From assembly GCA_028551475.1 (NCBI GenBank), contig CM052356.1, positions 28,609,884 through 28,673,883 on the forward strand: a stretch of 64,000 nucleotides of DNA. Reading direction: 5' to 3'. Each line of letters starts with the position of its first letter. The first letter of the stretch is position 1. Of this stretch, positions 23,225-34,266 are shown piece by piece. The notes under the pieces are model-generated. The model did no database searches, had not been told where the DNA came from, and worked only from the letters and a program-made list of their open reading frames with translations. The position numbers and the translations under genes were made by a program. The stretch is from Casuarina equisetifolia (lineage: Eukaryota > Streptophyta > Magnoliopsida > Fagales > Casuarinaceae).

Positions 23225-26200
23225 ATGCCAGGTGGGTCTTTCGGTCCGGCCGGTGTGGCCAAAGAGAGGGCAGAACATTACCAAGGAAAGGTCACATTTT
23301 ATGTGGTGGTTGCCTGCACTGTTGCTGCCGTCGGCGGCTCGATTTTCGGATATGATATCGGAATTTCAGGTACCTCCCAACTTTTGGAATCATAATTTTC
23401 ATGTGTTTGTGATGTATTCTGCTTTTTCAATGATTACTGTGGTGGAGAGTCTACCAGGGATTTTCATGCAAAGAGCCTTTTTTGTCTGGCAATCATGAAC
23501 TAAAAAGTGAACAGTAAAAGTTCAGCTGTCACGGGAACTTTCTGGAGTTTGCATCTATCAAGAATACAATCAGATATGCGATGGAATCTGATACCATAGG
23601 GAACAAGTAACATCACCGGATTGATATACTAATTAGTATAGCCTTCACAGAGTCTGCTTTCTTGGGGGAGGAAAGAGTTGCAGATACCGGTTTTCACAGA
23701 AATTTTTTCCCATTGAAACATAGGATACATGCCATACAATTCAATCCTGATATTATGGATACCATGGCTAAGACATGTTCAGAAAATACTCGTTCTTACT
23801 TCCAAGCCAATATCCCACTAATCAATGCAAATCACTGGTTTTTGAACTTCATTTTTCCTCTCTATAGTCTTCTTTTTTTTTTTTTTTTTAATTCCACTAA
23901 ATCCTTAGTCTCATTCCTTAAGCTAGCTACAAATTTCTCAAGTTTAAGCTTTTCTCCAGCCTGAAATGCTACGAGGAAACTAGATCTGAAGTTATGGCAG
24001 AGAAGTTCTGTCCTTGTGTCTGCCCCAGCTTAGATTTCGGATAGCAGCCTGACTAAAACATCCCAAGGGAAAGAAAGAATGGGAGGACAAATATCTTCAT
24101 TCTGGAAGACAAAGAAACTAACAATCAAATCGGAATGTTCTGGTGTGGGACAAAAAAGAAAACAATTTACAAACCAATTCCATGCTTTCCCTAAAGTAAA
24201 GATGAAACCCATGGTTTTATCTTTAGCTGAACTTAACGTGTGAGAGTACTCGCTTATGACGAAGATTAGATAGGCTTCTAATTTTTTTGAAACAAAACAA
24301 AAATACGCACACACAAGCACAACAGGTGGCATACCGTGAAAGCAAGACTTATGCCAAAGATAAAAATTCTGAATGCACATGTCAAAATTATGTAAGTCCT
24401 TGATTTATTTTCATGATCATGAACTACAAAATCAACAAACAATAAATTATCAGAACAGAACAAACAGAGATAAGACCATGGAAATTGTATTAGATGATAC
24501 ATTCGACTCTGAAGCTTATGGCTGTGCGTTCTGAGAGTTCCTGAATGCGGTTTTCTGATGAACAGGAGGAGTGACATCGATGGATGCATTTCTTGAAAAA
24601 TTCTTCCATACGGTTTATGTAAGGAAGCAGCATGCACATGAAAACAACTACTGCAAGTACAATAATCAAGGGCTTGCAGCATTTACATCCTCTTTATACC
24701 TTGCTGGTTTGGTTGCAACTCTGATGGCTTCTCCTGTCACAAGGAAGTACGGACGCCGGATAAGTATAATCTGTGGTGGGATCAGTTTTCTCGTCGGAGC
24801 AACTCTAAATGCTGCTGCAATGAACATGGCAATGCTTCTTTTGGGTCGAATCATGCTTGGTGTTGGCATTGGATTTGGAAACCAGGTAACCTGTTTCGCC
24901 ATCCTTTTCAAGTGTCAAATAGTTATATATATAATGCTTTCAAAAAGTTCTACAATATATGACTTACCATTTCTATGGGTGTTTAAAAGGCAGTACCACT
25001 ATATTTGTCGGAAATGGCACCAACACATCTTCGAGGAGGCCTGAACATGATGTTTCAGTTAGCAACTACCCTCGGGATCTTCACAGCAAACATGGTCAAC
25101 TATGGAACACAAAAGCTTCAACCTTGGGGATGGAGGCTCTCTCTGGGCTTAGCCGCTGTTCCAGCTCTACTGATGACATTGGGAGGACTTCTTCTTCCTG
25201 AAACCCCCAACAGTTTAATCGAGCAAGGAAAGACGGAGAAAGGGAGACATGTCCTCGAAAAAATCAGAGGGACCAAGAATGTGGATGCTGAGTTTGAGGA
25301 CATGACGGAGGCAAGTGAGCTTGCAAACTCAATAAAACATCCCTTCCGAAACATCCTTGAGAGAAGGAACAGACCACAGTTAATTATGGCAATCTTAATG
25401 CCGGCCTTCCAGATCCTGACAGGCATAAATTCAATTCTTTTCTACGCTCCCGTGCTGTTTCAGAGTTTGGGGTTTGGCGGTAATGCTTCTCTCTACTCCT
25501 CAGCTCTGACCGGCGCAGTTCTTGCTTCATCTACTCTCATTTCTATTGCAACGGTTGATAGAGTGGGTCGAAGGGCTTTACTTATAAGCGGCGGAATCCA
25601 AATGATCACATGCCAGGTAAAAGATCCAACACTCTGCTAACTTTGTCGTAATAGTACTTCCATGACACGTAAAATCGGAACTAGTACTAAAGAATCAGAA
25701 TTTGACAATATTCCCCAGAACCTGCTTTAACTCTGCAGCTCAGTAAGAGAAACTTTAATGGAAGACGCAGAAAAAGTAGGAACTTATCCTCTGATATTTC
25801 AAATCAATTGTTCTTTTCTAAATGTGAGACAGGTGATAGTCTCGGTAATCTTGGGTGTGAAGTTTGGCAACAATCAAGAACTGTCAAAAGGATTCTCAAT
25901 ATTGGTGGTGTTCGTCATTTGCCTCTTTGTTCTGGCATTTGGATGGTCATGGGGTCCTCTTGGCTGGACGGTGCCAAGTGAGATCTTCCCCTTAGAAATT
26001 CGATCTGCTGGGCAAAGCATTACAGTAGCTGTAAACCTTCTGTTCACGTTCATAATAGCTCAGGCTTTTCTTTCCCTTCTTTGTACGTTCAAGTATGGTA
26101 TCTTCCTCTTCTTTGCTGCCTGGATTACTGTCATGACCATCTTTGTTTACCTATTCCTACCTGAAACCAAAGGAGTTCCCATTGAGGAGATTGTCTTCCT

Positions 26201-26258
26201 GTGGAAGAAGCACTGGTTTTGGAAGAGGTTTGTTTCCAAAGACGTGGAAGGTGCCTGA
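23225..26258 (+). CDS. STP7-like hexose/H+ symporter (intact copy A)
   Basis: Plasma-membrane monosaccharide/proton symporter of the MFS sugar-porter family, closest by eye to Arabidopsis STP7. Exons 23225-23369, 24566-24885, 24990-25616 and 25833-26258 give 505 residues; STP7 is slightly longer. Twelve membrane segments are expected. Signatures, in order: [14 protein letters not shown] after TM1; RKYGRR between TM2 and TM3; [36 protein letters not shown] (the PESPR position) before the central loop; [18 protein letters not shown] in TM7; [28 protein letters not shown] in TM10; PETKG after TM12. The exon 3 acceptor is AAAAG|GCAGTACCA, not the AG two bases later. All key residues look intact, and a decayed tandem copy lies 1.8 kb downstream. 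Confidence 0.93.
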
Positions 26259-28100
26259 AGAAATGAAAGGCAGCCAGCTGAGGTAGCCAGATGAAAAAGC
26301 AGTCACAGAACCCATAAAGCTGAATAGGTATTAGATTCAAGAAGAGGTTCGAAATAGTCGTGTAATCAGCATCTACGTTGAGGATTCTCTTTTTATTAAT
26401 TTGCAGTGTCTATCCCACATTTTATTGTGATACCAAAAACTAACCAACCAAAATCATCATCAACCTATAACTTAAACTTCAACTGGGATATGACTTATCA
26501 GGTCGGGCTGTATCCTAGCTGCCCAACAGGTTTATGGATGCCCCTAGCTTTATTGCCCTATAGTCCCAAAGAAGCAATCGGGCAATAACCCAACATAGAA
26601 AACACTATTTGATCCCATCATTATTTGTTAAAGAGAGCCAAAGAAAAGAAAGAAGACAGCAAATAAAGGAACCTCTACTATTTAACATATAATAGAAGCA
26701 AAAGAAGCGAATGACCTAGCACCTGAAGATCTCCCCTTGAATTTTCACACTCGCTGATTGGAACGAAAGGAACCTCAGGATTACGGCAGTTCTTGTCCCA
26801 CACATACAAAAACCATGGACGCGGACGTCCCTATCCCTGGCAAGAATACATGCTGCAGCCAATGCTATCCGGAGGCATATCTTGAGTATGTTACCTCTCC
26901 GGTTGCCCCACAAATGTGGCATTCAGAACACGTCACAGGTTCAGAATCCATGTTTGCAATGGATAAAACTTCCAAACCATCGTAAAAGGATCAACCAACA
27001 AGCATGATCTGATTCATCAAATATCATGCGGATCTTGCGGATCCAGTTCAGATGGGCCAGCCAGCCAGGCAGCCATTTTTCCCCAGTCAGCAAGGAGGGT
27101 TCACTGGACAGCAAGCTTTTGGCCCTCCGCCTGGGATCACAATAAAATGTGAAATTTCTTCAAAGCCTGAAAATAGATAAAGCATTGGCATATTTCATAG
27201 CTACCTTTTATAAACGTCCACCAGTTAGATTGTTGAATGTGTAGATCATTGATTCAGATGGTAGTCATCATGTGGTATGAAATTTAAAATGTTTGAATTC
27301 TTACCGTTCATTTATTTCTCGTGTGTTATCCATTCAGCTGTCTAATGAAACTCACATTCCTACATTGCATGTTGGATGAACAACTCACGTATACCTTCTG
27401 CCTTACCCTCCATTACATTGCACGGCTAACTTATGACCATAATTGCATTATGATTTTTTTCCATGCCTTTCATCTACTTTGGAACCATATGACTGGAGCA
27501 GTGACCAAAGAGCTAATTAAGGATTGTATTATCTTCATCCTACTTGTATCCAACGTCTTTTATGTCCAATCGTGTCCTTGGCTGTTGATGGTTTCGCCTT
27601 CGATTGGATCGACAAAAAGTTAAACTAAACTACAAAACTTTAAGATTTGATGTAACTAATCAGATCAGATTCACATATTTGGTTTACATACGTTCTATTA
27701 GGTCTTTGATCTTAAGTTTCCTATGCCCCTGGCAATTGATGGAGAGATATATGAAAACAAACTATACAAGGTTTCTTTTTGCATGACATTCCAAAGCCTT
27801 CGGCCACCACAAGCTTTCTGTGTTCTGTCACCGTATTTCGGATTGCCTTCGATCTGCTCACCTCTTTATCGTTGCTTTCCCTGCTTTCATTCCTTCACAT
27901 CAATTGTAGAAATTACCTTTGCCTGCGAAATAAACAAATGCCTGAGTTACTGTCTTACCCAACTCATTGCTTCAGAAAATCCTTTTAATTCAGGAGTTCT
28001 TTTTCTTCACCCTGCTGCCAACCTTATAAGAACTCAAGCAGCCAGAGACTGATGTTCATCCCGAAGGGCTCAGTCTGAAGGGAAGAGAAGGTCTTTGGAG
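26259..28100. other. Spacer between the two STP7-like copies
   Basis: It contains the 3' UTR of copy A, a segment at about 26850-26995 that recurs at 33425-33600, and a short open stretch at 27040-27180 rich in Gln, Pro and Gly (MGQPARQPFFPSQQ) that looks like a stray exon piece. From about 27910 it is the duplicated promoter region of copy B. No intact gene was seen. Confidence 0.55.
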
Positions 28101-31090
28101 ATGGCAGGCGGGGCTTTAGTTCTGGCCGGTGTGGCCAAAGAGAGGGCGGAAGGTTACCAAGGAAGGGTCACCTTCTATGTGATTATTGCCTGCACTGTTG
28201 CTGCCGTTGGGGGCTCAATTTTTGGATATGATATTGGAATTTCAGGTACTTCAACTTTCGAAATCAGAATTTTCGTGAGTTTAATTATATATCTTGCTTT
28301 TTCAATGATTACCGTCATGGAGAGTCTACCATGGGTTTTCATGCAAAAACATTTCAGTGTCCGGCAAAGAACTAAAAAGAGGACAGTGAAAGTTCAGCTG
28401 TCACAGGAACTTCCCGGAGTTTGCATGAATACAATCAGATATGCAGTAGAATCTGATACCATAGGGAACAAGTAACATCGCCTGCTTTGAAGAGGCTACT
28501 TTCTATGGGGAGAGGAAAGAGTTGCAAACACCAAAATTTTCCCATTGAAACATAGGACACATGCCATGCAATCCATTCCTGATATTATGGAAACATCACG
28601 GGACGCAATGGCTAAGACATGTTCAGACAAACACTGGCCCTTATTTCCATGTCAATATCCCACTAAACAAGGTAGACCACTGGTTTTTGGGCTTCATTTT
28701 TCCTTCCTATAGTCGTTTTCTATTTTGATTTTTTTTTTATTTCCATTAAATGCCCATCCTCAATCCTTAAGCCGGCTACAAATTTCTCCATTTGAACTTT
28801 TTTCCAGCCTGCAAAGCTACGATGAGAGTCAGATCTGTCCATGTGTCAGCCCCAGCTCAGATTCCGGATAGCAGCCCGACTGAAAAATCCCGAGGGACAA
28901 AAAAGAAATAATTTTACAAATCAATTCCATGCTTCCCCTAAAGAAAAGATGAAAGCCATGATTTTACCTTTAGCTGAACTTAATGATGAGAGTACTAGCT
29001 TATGATAAAGATTAGAAGGGTTTCTACTTTATTTGAAACAAAAGAAAAACAAGCACACACAAGCATAACAGGTAGCATATAGTGAAAGGAAGACTTACGT
29101 CTAAGATTTTTGAATGCACAACATGTGAAAATTATGGAAGTCCGTGATCATGAACTATAAATCAACAAAACAATAAATTAATAGAAGAGAGCAAACAGAG
29201 ATGAGACCCAGGTAATTGTATTAGATGATGCATTCGATTCTGCAGCCTATGGTTGTGCATTCTTAGGAGTTACTGAGTGCTATTTTTTAATGACAGGAGT
29301 GACATCGATGGATGCATTTCTTGAAAAATTCTTCCATACGGTTTATGTAAGGTAGCAGCATGCACATGAAAACAACTACTGCAAGTACAATAATCAAGGG
29401 CATGCAGCAATTACTTCCTCTTTATATCTTGCTGGTTTGGTAGCATCTCTTATGGCTTCTCCTGTCACAAGGAAGTACGGACGCCGGATAAGTATAATCT
29501 GTGGTGGGATCAGTTTTCTCGTCGGAGCAACTCTAAATGCTGCTGCCATGAACCTGGCAATGCTTCTTTTGGGTCGAATCATGCTTGGTGTTGGCATTGG
29601 ATTTGGAAATCAGGTAATCTGTTTCGCCTACCTGATCTAGTGTTAATTAGAAAGATATATAATGCTTTCAAAAAGTTTACATTAACTCACCCTTTTTCAT
29701 GGGTGTTTCAAAGGCAGTGCCACTATATTTGTCAGAAATAGCACCAGCACATCTTCGAGGAGGCCTGAACATAATGTTTCAGTTAGCAACCACCCTCGGG
29801 ATCTTCACAGCAAACATGGTCAACTACGGAACACAAAAGCTTCAAACTTGGGGATGGAGGCTCTCTCTAGGCTTGGCCGCTGTTCCAGCTCTACTGATGA
29901 CAGTGGGAGGACTTCTTCTTCCTGAAACCCCCAACAGTTTAATCGAGCAAGGAAAGACGGAGAAAGGGAGACATATCCTCGAAAAGATCAGAGGAACCAA
30001 GAATGTGGACTCAGAGTTTGAGGACATGACGGAGGCAAGCGTGCTTGCAAACTCAATAAAGCATCCCTTCCGAAACATCCTTGAGAAGAAGAACAGACCA
30101 CAGTTAGTTATGGCAATCTTAATGCCGGCCTTCCAGATCCTCACAGGCGTAAATTCAATTCTTTTCTACGCCCCCGTGCTATTTCAGAGTATGGGGTTTG
30201 GCGGCAATGCTTCTCTCTACTCCTCAGCTCTGACTGGTGCAGTTCTTGCTTCATCTACTCTCATTTCTATTGCAACGGTTGATAAATTGGGTCTAAGGGT
30301 TTTACTTATAAGCGGTGGAATTCAAATGGTCATATGCCAGGTAAAAGATCCAACACTCTTCTTTGCCCTAATATTACTTCCATGACACGTAAAATCGGAA
30401 CTATTACCAAAGAATCAGAATTCGACAATATTCCCCAGAACCTGCTTTAACTCTGCGGCTCAGTAAGAGAAACTTTAATGGAAGACGCAGACAAAGTAGG
30501 ACCTTATCCACTGATATTCCAAATCAAGCGTTCTTTTCTAAATGTGAGACAGGTGATAGTCTCGGTAATCTTGGGTGTGAAGTTTGGCGACAATCAAGAA
30601 CTTTCCAAAGGATTCTCAGTATTGGTGGTGTCCACCATTTGCCTCTTTGTTCTAGCATTTGGATGGTCATGGGGTCCTCTTGGCTGGACGGTGCCAAGTG
30701 AGATCTTCCCCTTAGAAATTCGATCGGCTGGACAAAGCGTTACAGTAGCTGTGAACCTTCTATTCACGTTCATAATAGCTCAGGCTTTTCCTTCCCTCCT
30801 TTGCACGTTCAAGTTTGGTATCTTCCTCTTCTTTGCTGCCTGGATTACTGTCATGACCATCTTTGTTTACCTATTCCTGCCTGAAACCAACGGAGTTCCC
30901 ATTGAGGAGACTGTCTTCCTATGGAAAAAGCACTGGTTTTGGAAGAGGTTTGTGCCTCTAGGCGTGGAACATGTGGAAGATGTCTAAGGAAAGGAGAGGC
31001 AGAGCCATCCGAAGTAGCTAAACAAGTAGAGATTTAAAATTCCAGATAGTTGAGTAATCACCATCTACGTTGAGGATTTCTCTTTTTGAT
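27910..31090 (+). repeat. Tandem duplication unit B (STP7-like)
   Basis: Second copy of the unit described at 22990-26400, in the same orientation. Exons 3 and 4 keep the same lengths relative to each other and are nearly identical, whereas intron 1 is about 145 bases shorter than in unit A. Confidence 0.85.
28101..30987 (+). pseudogene. STP7-like hexose transporter, nonsense-disrupted copy B
   Basis: Tandem paralogue of the gene at 23225. Exon equivalents are 28101-28245, 29297-29613, 29714-30340 and 30553-30987, with splice sites conserved. In exon 2 a TAG at 29353-29355 replaces the AAG (Lys) of copy A, which would end the protein after 67 residues, just after TM1. Further decay: the exon 2 acceptor region is 3 bases shorter, so SGGVTSM becomes SGVTSM; NQGLAAF becomes NQGHAAI; the DRVGRRALL motif becomes DKLGLRVLL; PETKG becomes PETNG. 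The last three changes hit positions conserved across sugar porters, which supports relaxed selection rather than one sequencing error. The frame is otherwise open to the stop at 30985-30987, so the inactivation is probably recent. Confidence 0.8.
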
Positions 31091-31618
31091 TGCGTGTGGT
31101 GCCTTTGCCACATTCTAGACCTGTTCAGAGCGTTGATGTTGCGGGCTGGTTTTTTGGCCCAGTAAGTAATGCTTTATATTGACTTGAAGAAGTTGTACAG
31201 AACGTAGCTATTCTCTTAGGAAGTGTAAATAGACAGTTCAAAGCCTTCAGGATTTCCACAAGTTTCCTGTCTTCCCATCCTTTATTCCCATTGTTGGTAA
31301 TTGCTCCTTAGGATCAGCTGCAGTCAGCTAATGTTTATCAGGTTCTCATTGCAATCCTCGGCTGGTTCACAATATATTTTCCACTGTCCCATAAGCAGGC
31401 TGAGCTTCAATATCTTCATCTTTCACAAAAAGCTTTAAAAGAGACAATGAAAAAAATGGTTTGAGCATCCTTCAATGGAGAATATAGGGCATTAGTTTGG
31501 GCCTCTGTTATATCTCTGGAGACAATATGATCAAATTTTAAATAAAAAAAGAAAGCTGATTATAATCTCCTTGCATATTTAGAATTACTTGTGTTGAAGT
31601 TCTTAAAATCCTAGTAAG
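30988..31618. other. 3' flank of the copy B pseudogene
   Basis: The first hundred bases match the 3' flank of copy A. The remainder shows no gene. A segment at 31527-31614 recurs at 33123-33212. Confidence 0.5.
31527..31614 (+). repeat. Repeat X, left copy
   Basis: About 88 bases, from ATGATCAAATTTTA to GAAGTTCTTAAAATC, recur in direct orientation at 33123-33212 with about 80% identity by eye. The pair lies outside the copia LTR-like pair, one on each side. Confidence 0.75.
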
Positions 31619-33100
31619 TGAAGAAATAGATCACACCAATACAAATGAACTCCCACAAACACAAGAATTTAGAGTGGTTCAAGCCAAACAAAAGTACCCT
31701 ACACCCTCACTTGGATTTCTTTACACACTTCCTTTTTCTCTTATAGAATATAAGTTGTGCTTTCCTCCATAAAACCCTATATCTCCCCCACTCCTATTCA
31801 AATTTGTGCTCTCTCACTCATAGCACATAATATATGCCCATAATTCTACTTTCATGTAGAGCATTAAAAACCATAATTCTAATGAATTTCTCCTTTAAAA
31901 TAAATAGTGCAACATCTTTGTATCATAAAAATGAAAAACATCAATAATAGACATTGCACCCCATTATAAGCTCTACCTCTTAAGCCTTTCCACTTAAGCT
32001 TATGCTTAACTTGTTTCTATCCACCACCTTTGTCAACATATTTGCCAAGTTTTAAAAAATGTGTACCTTTTTCAAATTCACAAGTTCATCTTCTACCACT
32101 TATTTGATAAAGTAATATCTTCTACTAATATGTTTTGTCACGAGATGAAATGCTACATTTTTGGCAAGCTGTATGGAAGTGTAACTTTCTATCCATAATG
32201 TACCATCTTCTAGCTTTTGATCAAACTCCTCCAAAAGCCTTTACAACCAAATAAATTCCTTCACTCCTTTTGTAATGGCCATGTACTCAATTTCTACATA
32301 TGACAATCCTACCACTTATTGCAACTTGAACATCCAACTAACACATATTCCACCAATTATGAAAATATAACCAATAGTATTCTAAGTCTCCTTGAATGCT
32401 AAGCTTTGATCCCTTAAAGTGAAGGCAATGTAAAGAATTTCTTGTAAATATTTAAAGATTCATTTAACTGCATTCTAATGTATTTTCTTTGAGTTACTTA
32501 TATATGTACTAACTATGCCAACCACTTGTGCAATATTTGCCCTTGTGCTAATTAGGGCATACATCACATTATCCAATGCCGACATATATGAGACATTCTC
32601 CATGTACTTTTATACCTTAGTTGTCTTTGAACAATCTTTTTTCGATAACTTAACTAACATTGCATTTTTCATGTCAAATCTCTTAAAATGTCTTGCAAGA
32701 GATTAAAATACTAACTTTGCATTTTTCATGTCAAATTTCTTAAAATATCTTGCAAGAGATTAAAACACTAACTTTACATCTTTCATGTCAAGTCTCTTGA
32801 TCAGTTTCCGTGTGGTTATAGCTTCAAAACATGCTTCTCTTTATCACAAGTTATCTTCGTACCTAGAGCTACTCCAAAATCCTTCATAACAAAGTGACTC
32901 TTGAGTTTATACTTCAACTTCTAACCAAAAAAGATGCCTTAAGTTCACTTTAGGGAGCAATTACTCTTATTATCTCTTGACAGTCTTTATTATTATCATA
33001 GAATACAAGTTGTACTCTCCTCCATAAAACCTTACATCTTTCACACTTATATTCAAATTCGAGCGCTCTCATTTATAGCATCTAGCTTTTGTTTGACGCT
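31619..33100 (-). mobile_element. Degenerate Ty1/copia remnant (RT end and RNase H)
   Basis: Read on the minus strand, from high to low coordinates, the fragment gives HFVMKDFGVALGTKI (reverse transcriptase end, about 32860-32900), KRFDMKNAK-type motifs, YMSALDNVMYA, GYIFIIGGICVSWMFKLQ with SYVEIEYMA (RNase H, about 32290-32380), then LAKNVAFHLVTKHISRRYYF and LANMLTKVV near 32000-32170. These match TNT1-94-like copia polyproteins in order. Many stops and frameshifts are present. A related pair, 31741-31829 and 32997-33082, flanks it and is probably the LTRs. A TG at 31619 may be the LTR end. The 5' two thirds of the internal region is missing. Confidence 0.75.
32654..32823 (-). repeat. 57-bp tandem repeat, about three copies, in the copia remnant
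   Basis: Units start near 32661, 32718 and 32775 with a 57-base (19-codon) period. Each carries the minus-strand motif KRFDMKNAK or a variant (KKFDMKNAK, KRLDMKDVK), which is the copia linker just after reverse transcriptase that normally occurs once. Confidence 0.85.
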
Positions 33101-33122
33101 CTGGTATGTCTTTGCAGAAAAT

Positions 33123-33212
33123 ATGATCAAATTTTAGCTTCGAAAAAGAAAGGTAATTATAATCTCATTGCATATTTAGGATTATTTTATGGTGAAGTTC
33201 TTAAAATCTTAA
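33123..33212 (+). repeat. Repeat X, right copy
   Basis: Direct-orientation partner of 31527-31614. It is far too long for a copia target-site duplication, so a local duplication or a nested insertion is more likely. Confidence 0.75.
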
Positions 33213-34266
33213 TCACCAAGGCATGCTTCTCTAGAAAACACCACCTGTAGAAGCCGGACGATTCTTTTCCAACCACAAAGATTTGGTAGAAACTTTGCAA
33301 CCACTGCAAGAAAGATAAGCACCAAATATCTTCTTGTAAAACTCAGAAAAGAGAAGTCATTGGTCTTTGCCGTACGACCTCAAAGTCTGTACAAGCTAAC
33401 CTCCCAAAAGAAGTCAAGAATTTTGTAGCCAATGCCACCGGAGGCAGATTCAAACCAACGGCGACCGCACTCGGATATCTTGAACATATTGTCCCTCTGG
33501 TTTCCCCAGGAATGCTGCATTCAGAACCCATCACAGATTCATCTGAAAACAGCATGCTTACAATGATAAAGGCCTCCAAAACCATCATGAAATGATTGAA
33601 TTCTGGACCCTCCACTGGTCATCGCTGATGAAACAAACAGAGTGGTTGATTCTTGGATTATGAACACCAGAAGAAACAAAAGATCCAATCAAGGAAAACA
33701 TCACCGTGAAAAACAATAAAAAAAGAAAGCACTGTATGCTACTGAATCAAGACTTTTATTCCAATATCGTCGATTAGAAGACGAAACAACCTCTAGAATA
33801 CCCAAGAACTGACACAAACCCGCAACAACAAACTAAGTTTAACAGGTAGAGAAATCCATACTAAGGCTTCAAAGAACCGTAAAGTCCATCCAGAAACACA
33901 GCCTTTACCACTATAGCTAGATCCCACGCCACCCGTACATACATTAGCTTTAGCTAACCCATCCTATTCCTCCAGAAACTAAGAAACTACTTTATCTCCC
34001 TTTTTATTTTTTGAGAGTCTATCTGAGCTAATCCCACATCAGCCGTTAAAATTCCGGAAAGAAACTGCTATATAACGTCGTAATTGAATTAACCGTATAT
34101 TGTTGCTCGCCCTCTCAAGCCATCCTCTTGAAAAAAAATACAGAGGAAGACAACTAGAGCCAACCGAGCAATCATCAGTCCTAGAAGAGACCTCCGGTCT
34201 TTCACAGCCGATAATCGCACACGGTTTCGCCGAGTTGGCGGAAACTTGTGGCGTTTCGGGTTGGGG
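33213..34266. other. Spacer with a duplicated segment; 3' side of the PNRC-like gene
   Basis: 33425-33600 resembles 26850-26995 (shared TGCTGCATTCAGAACCCATC or a close variant, and TATCTTGA). No gene is recognised. The stretch near 34000-34266 is probably the 3' UTR of the minus-strand gene that ends at 34267. Confidence 0.45.

Larger units (their letters stand above)
22990..26400 (+). repeat. Tandem duplication unit A (STP7-like)
   Basis: Similarity to unit B (about 27910-31090) begins upstream of the TATA box (shared CCTTTGCCTGCGAAATAAAC) and runs through all exons and introns to past the stop (shared ATCTACGTTGAGGATT). The offset is 4876 bases at the start codon, falling to about 4690 at the 3' end, so unit B has lost sequence mainly in intron 1. 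Ends are approximate. Confidence 0.85.
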
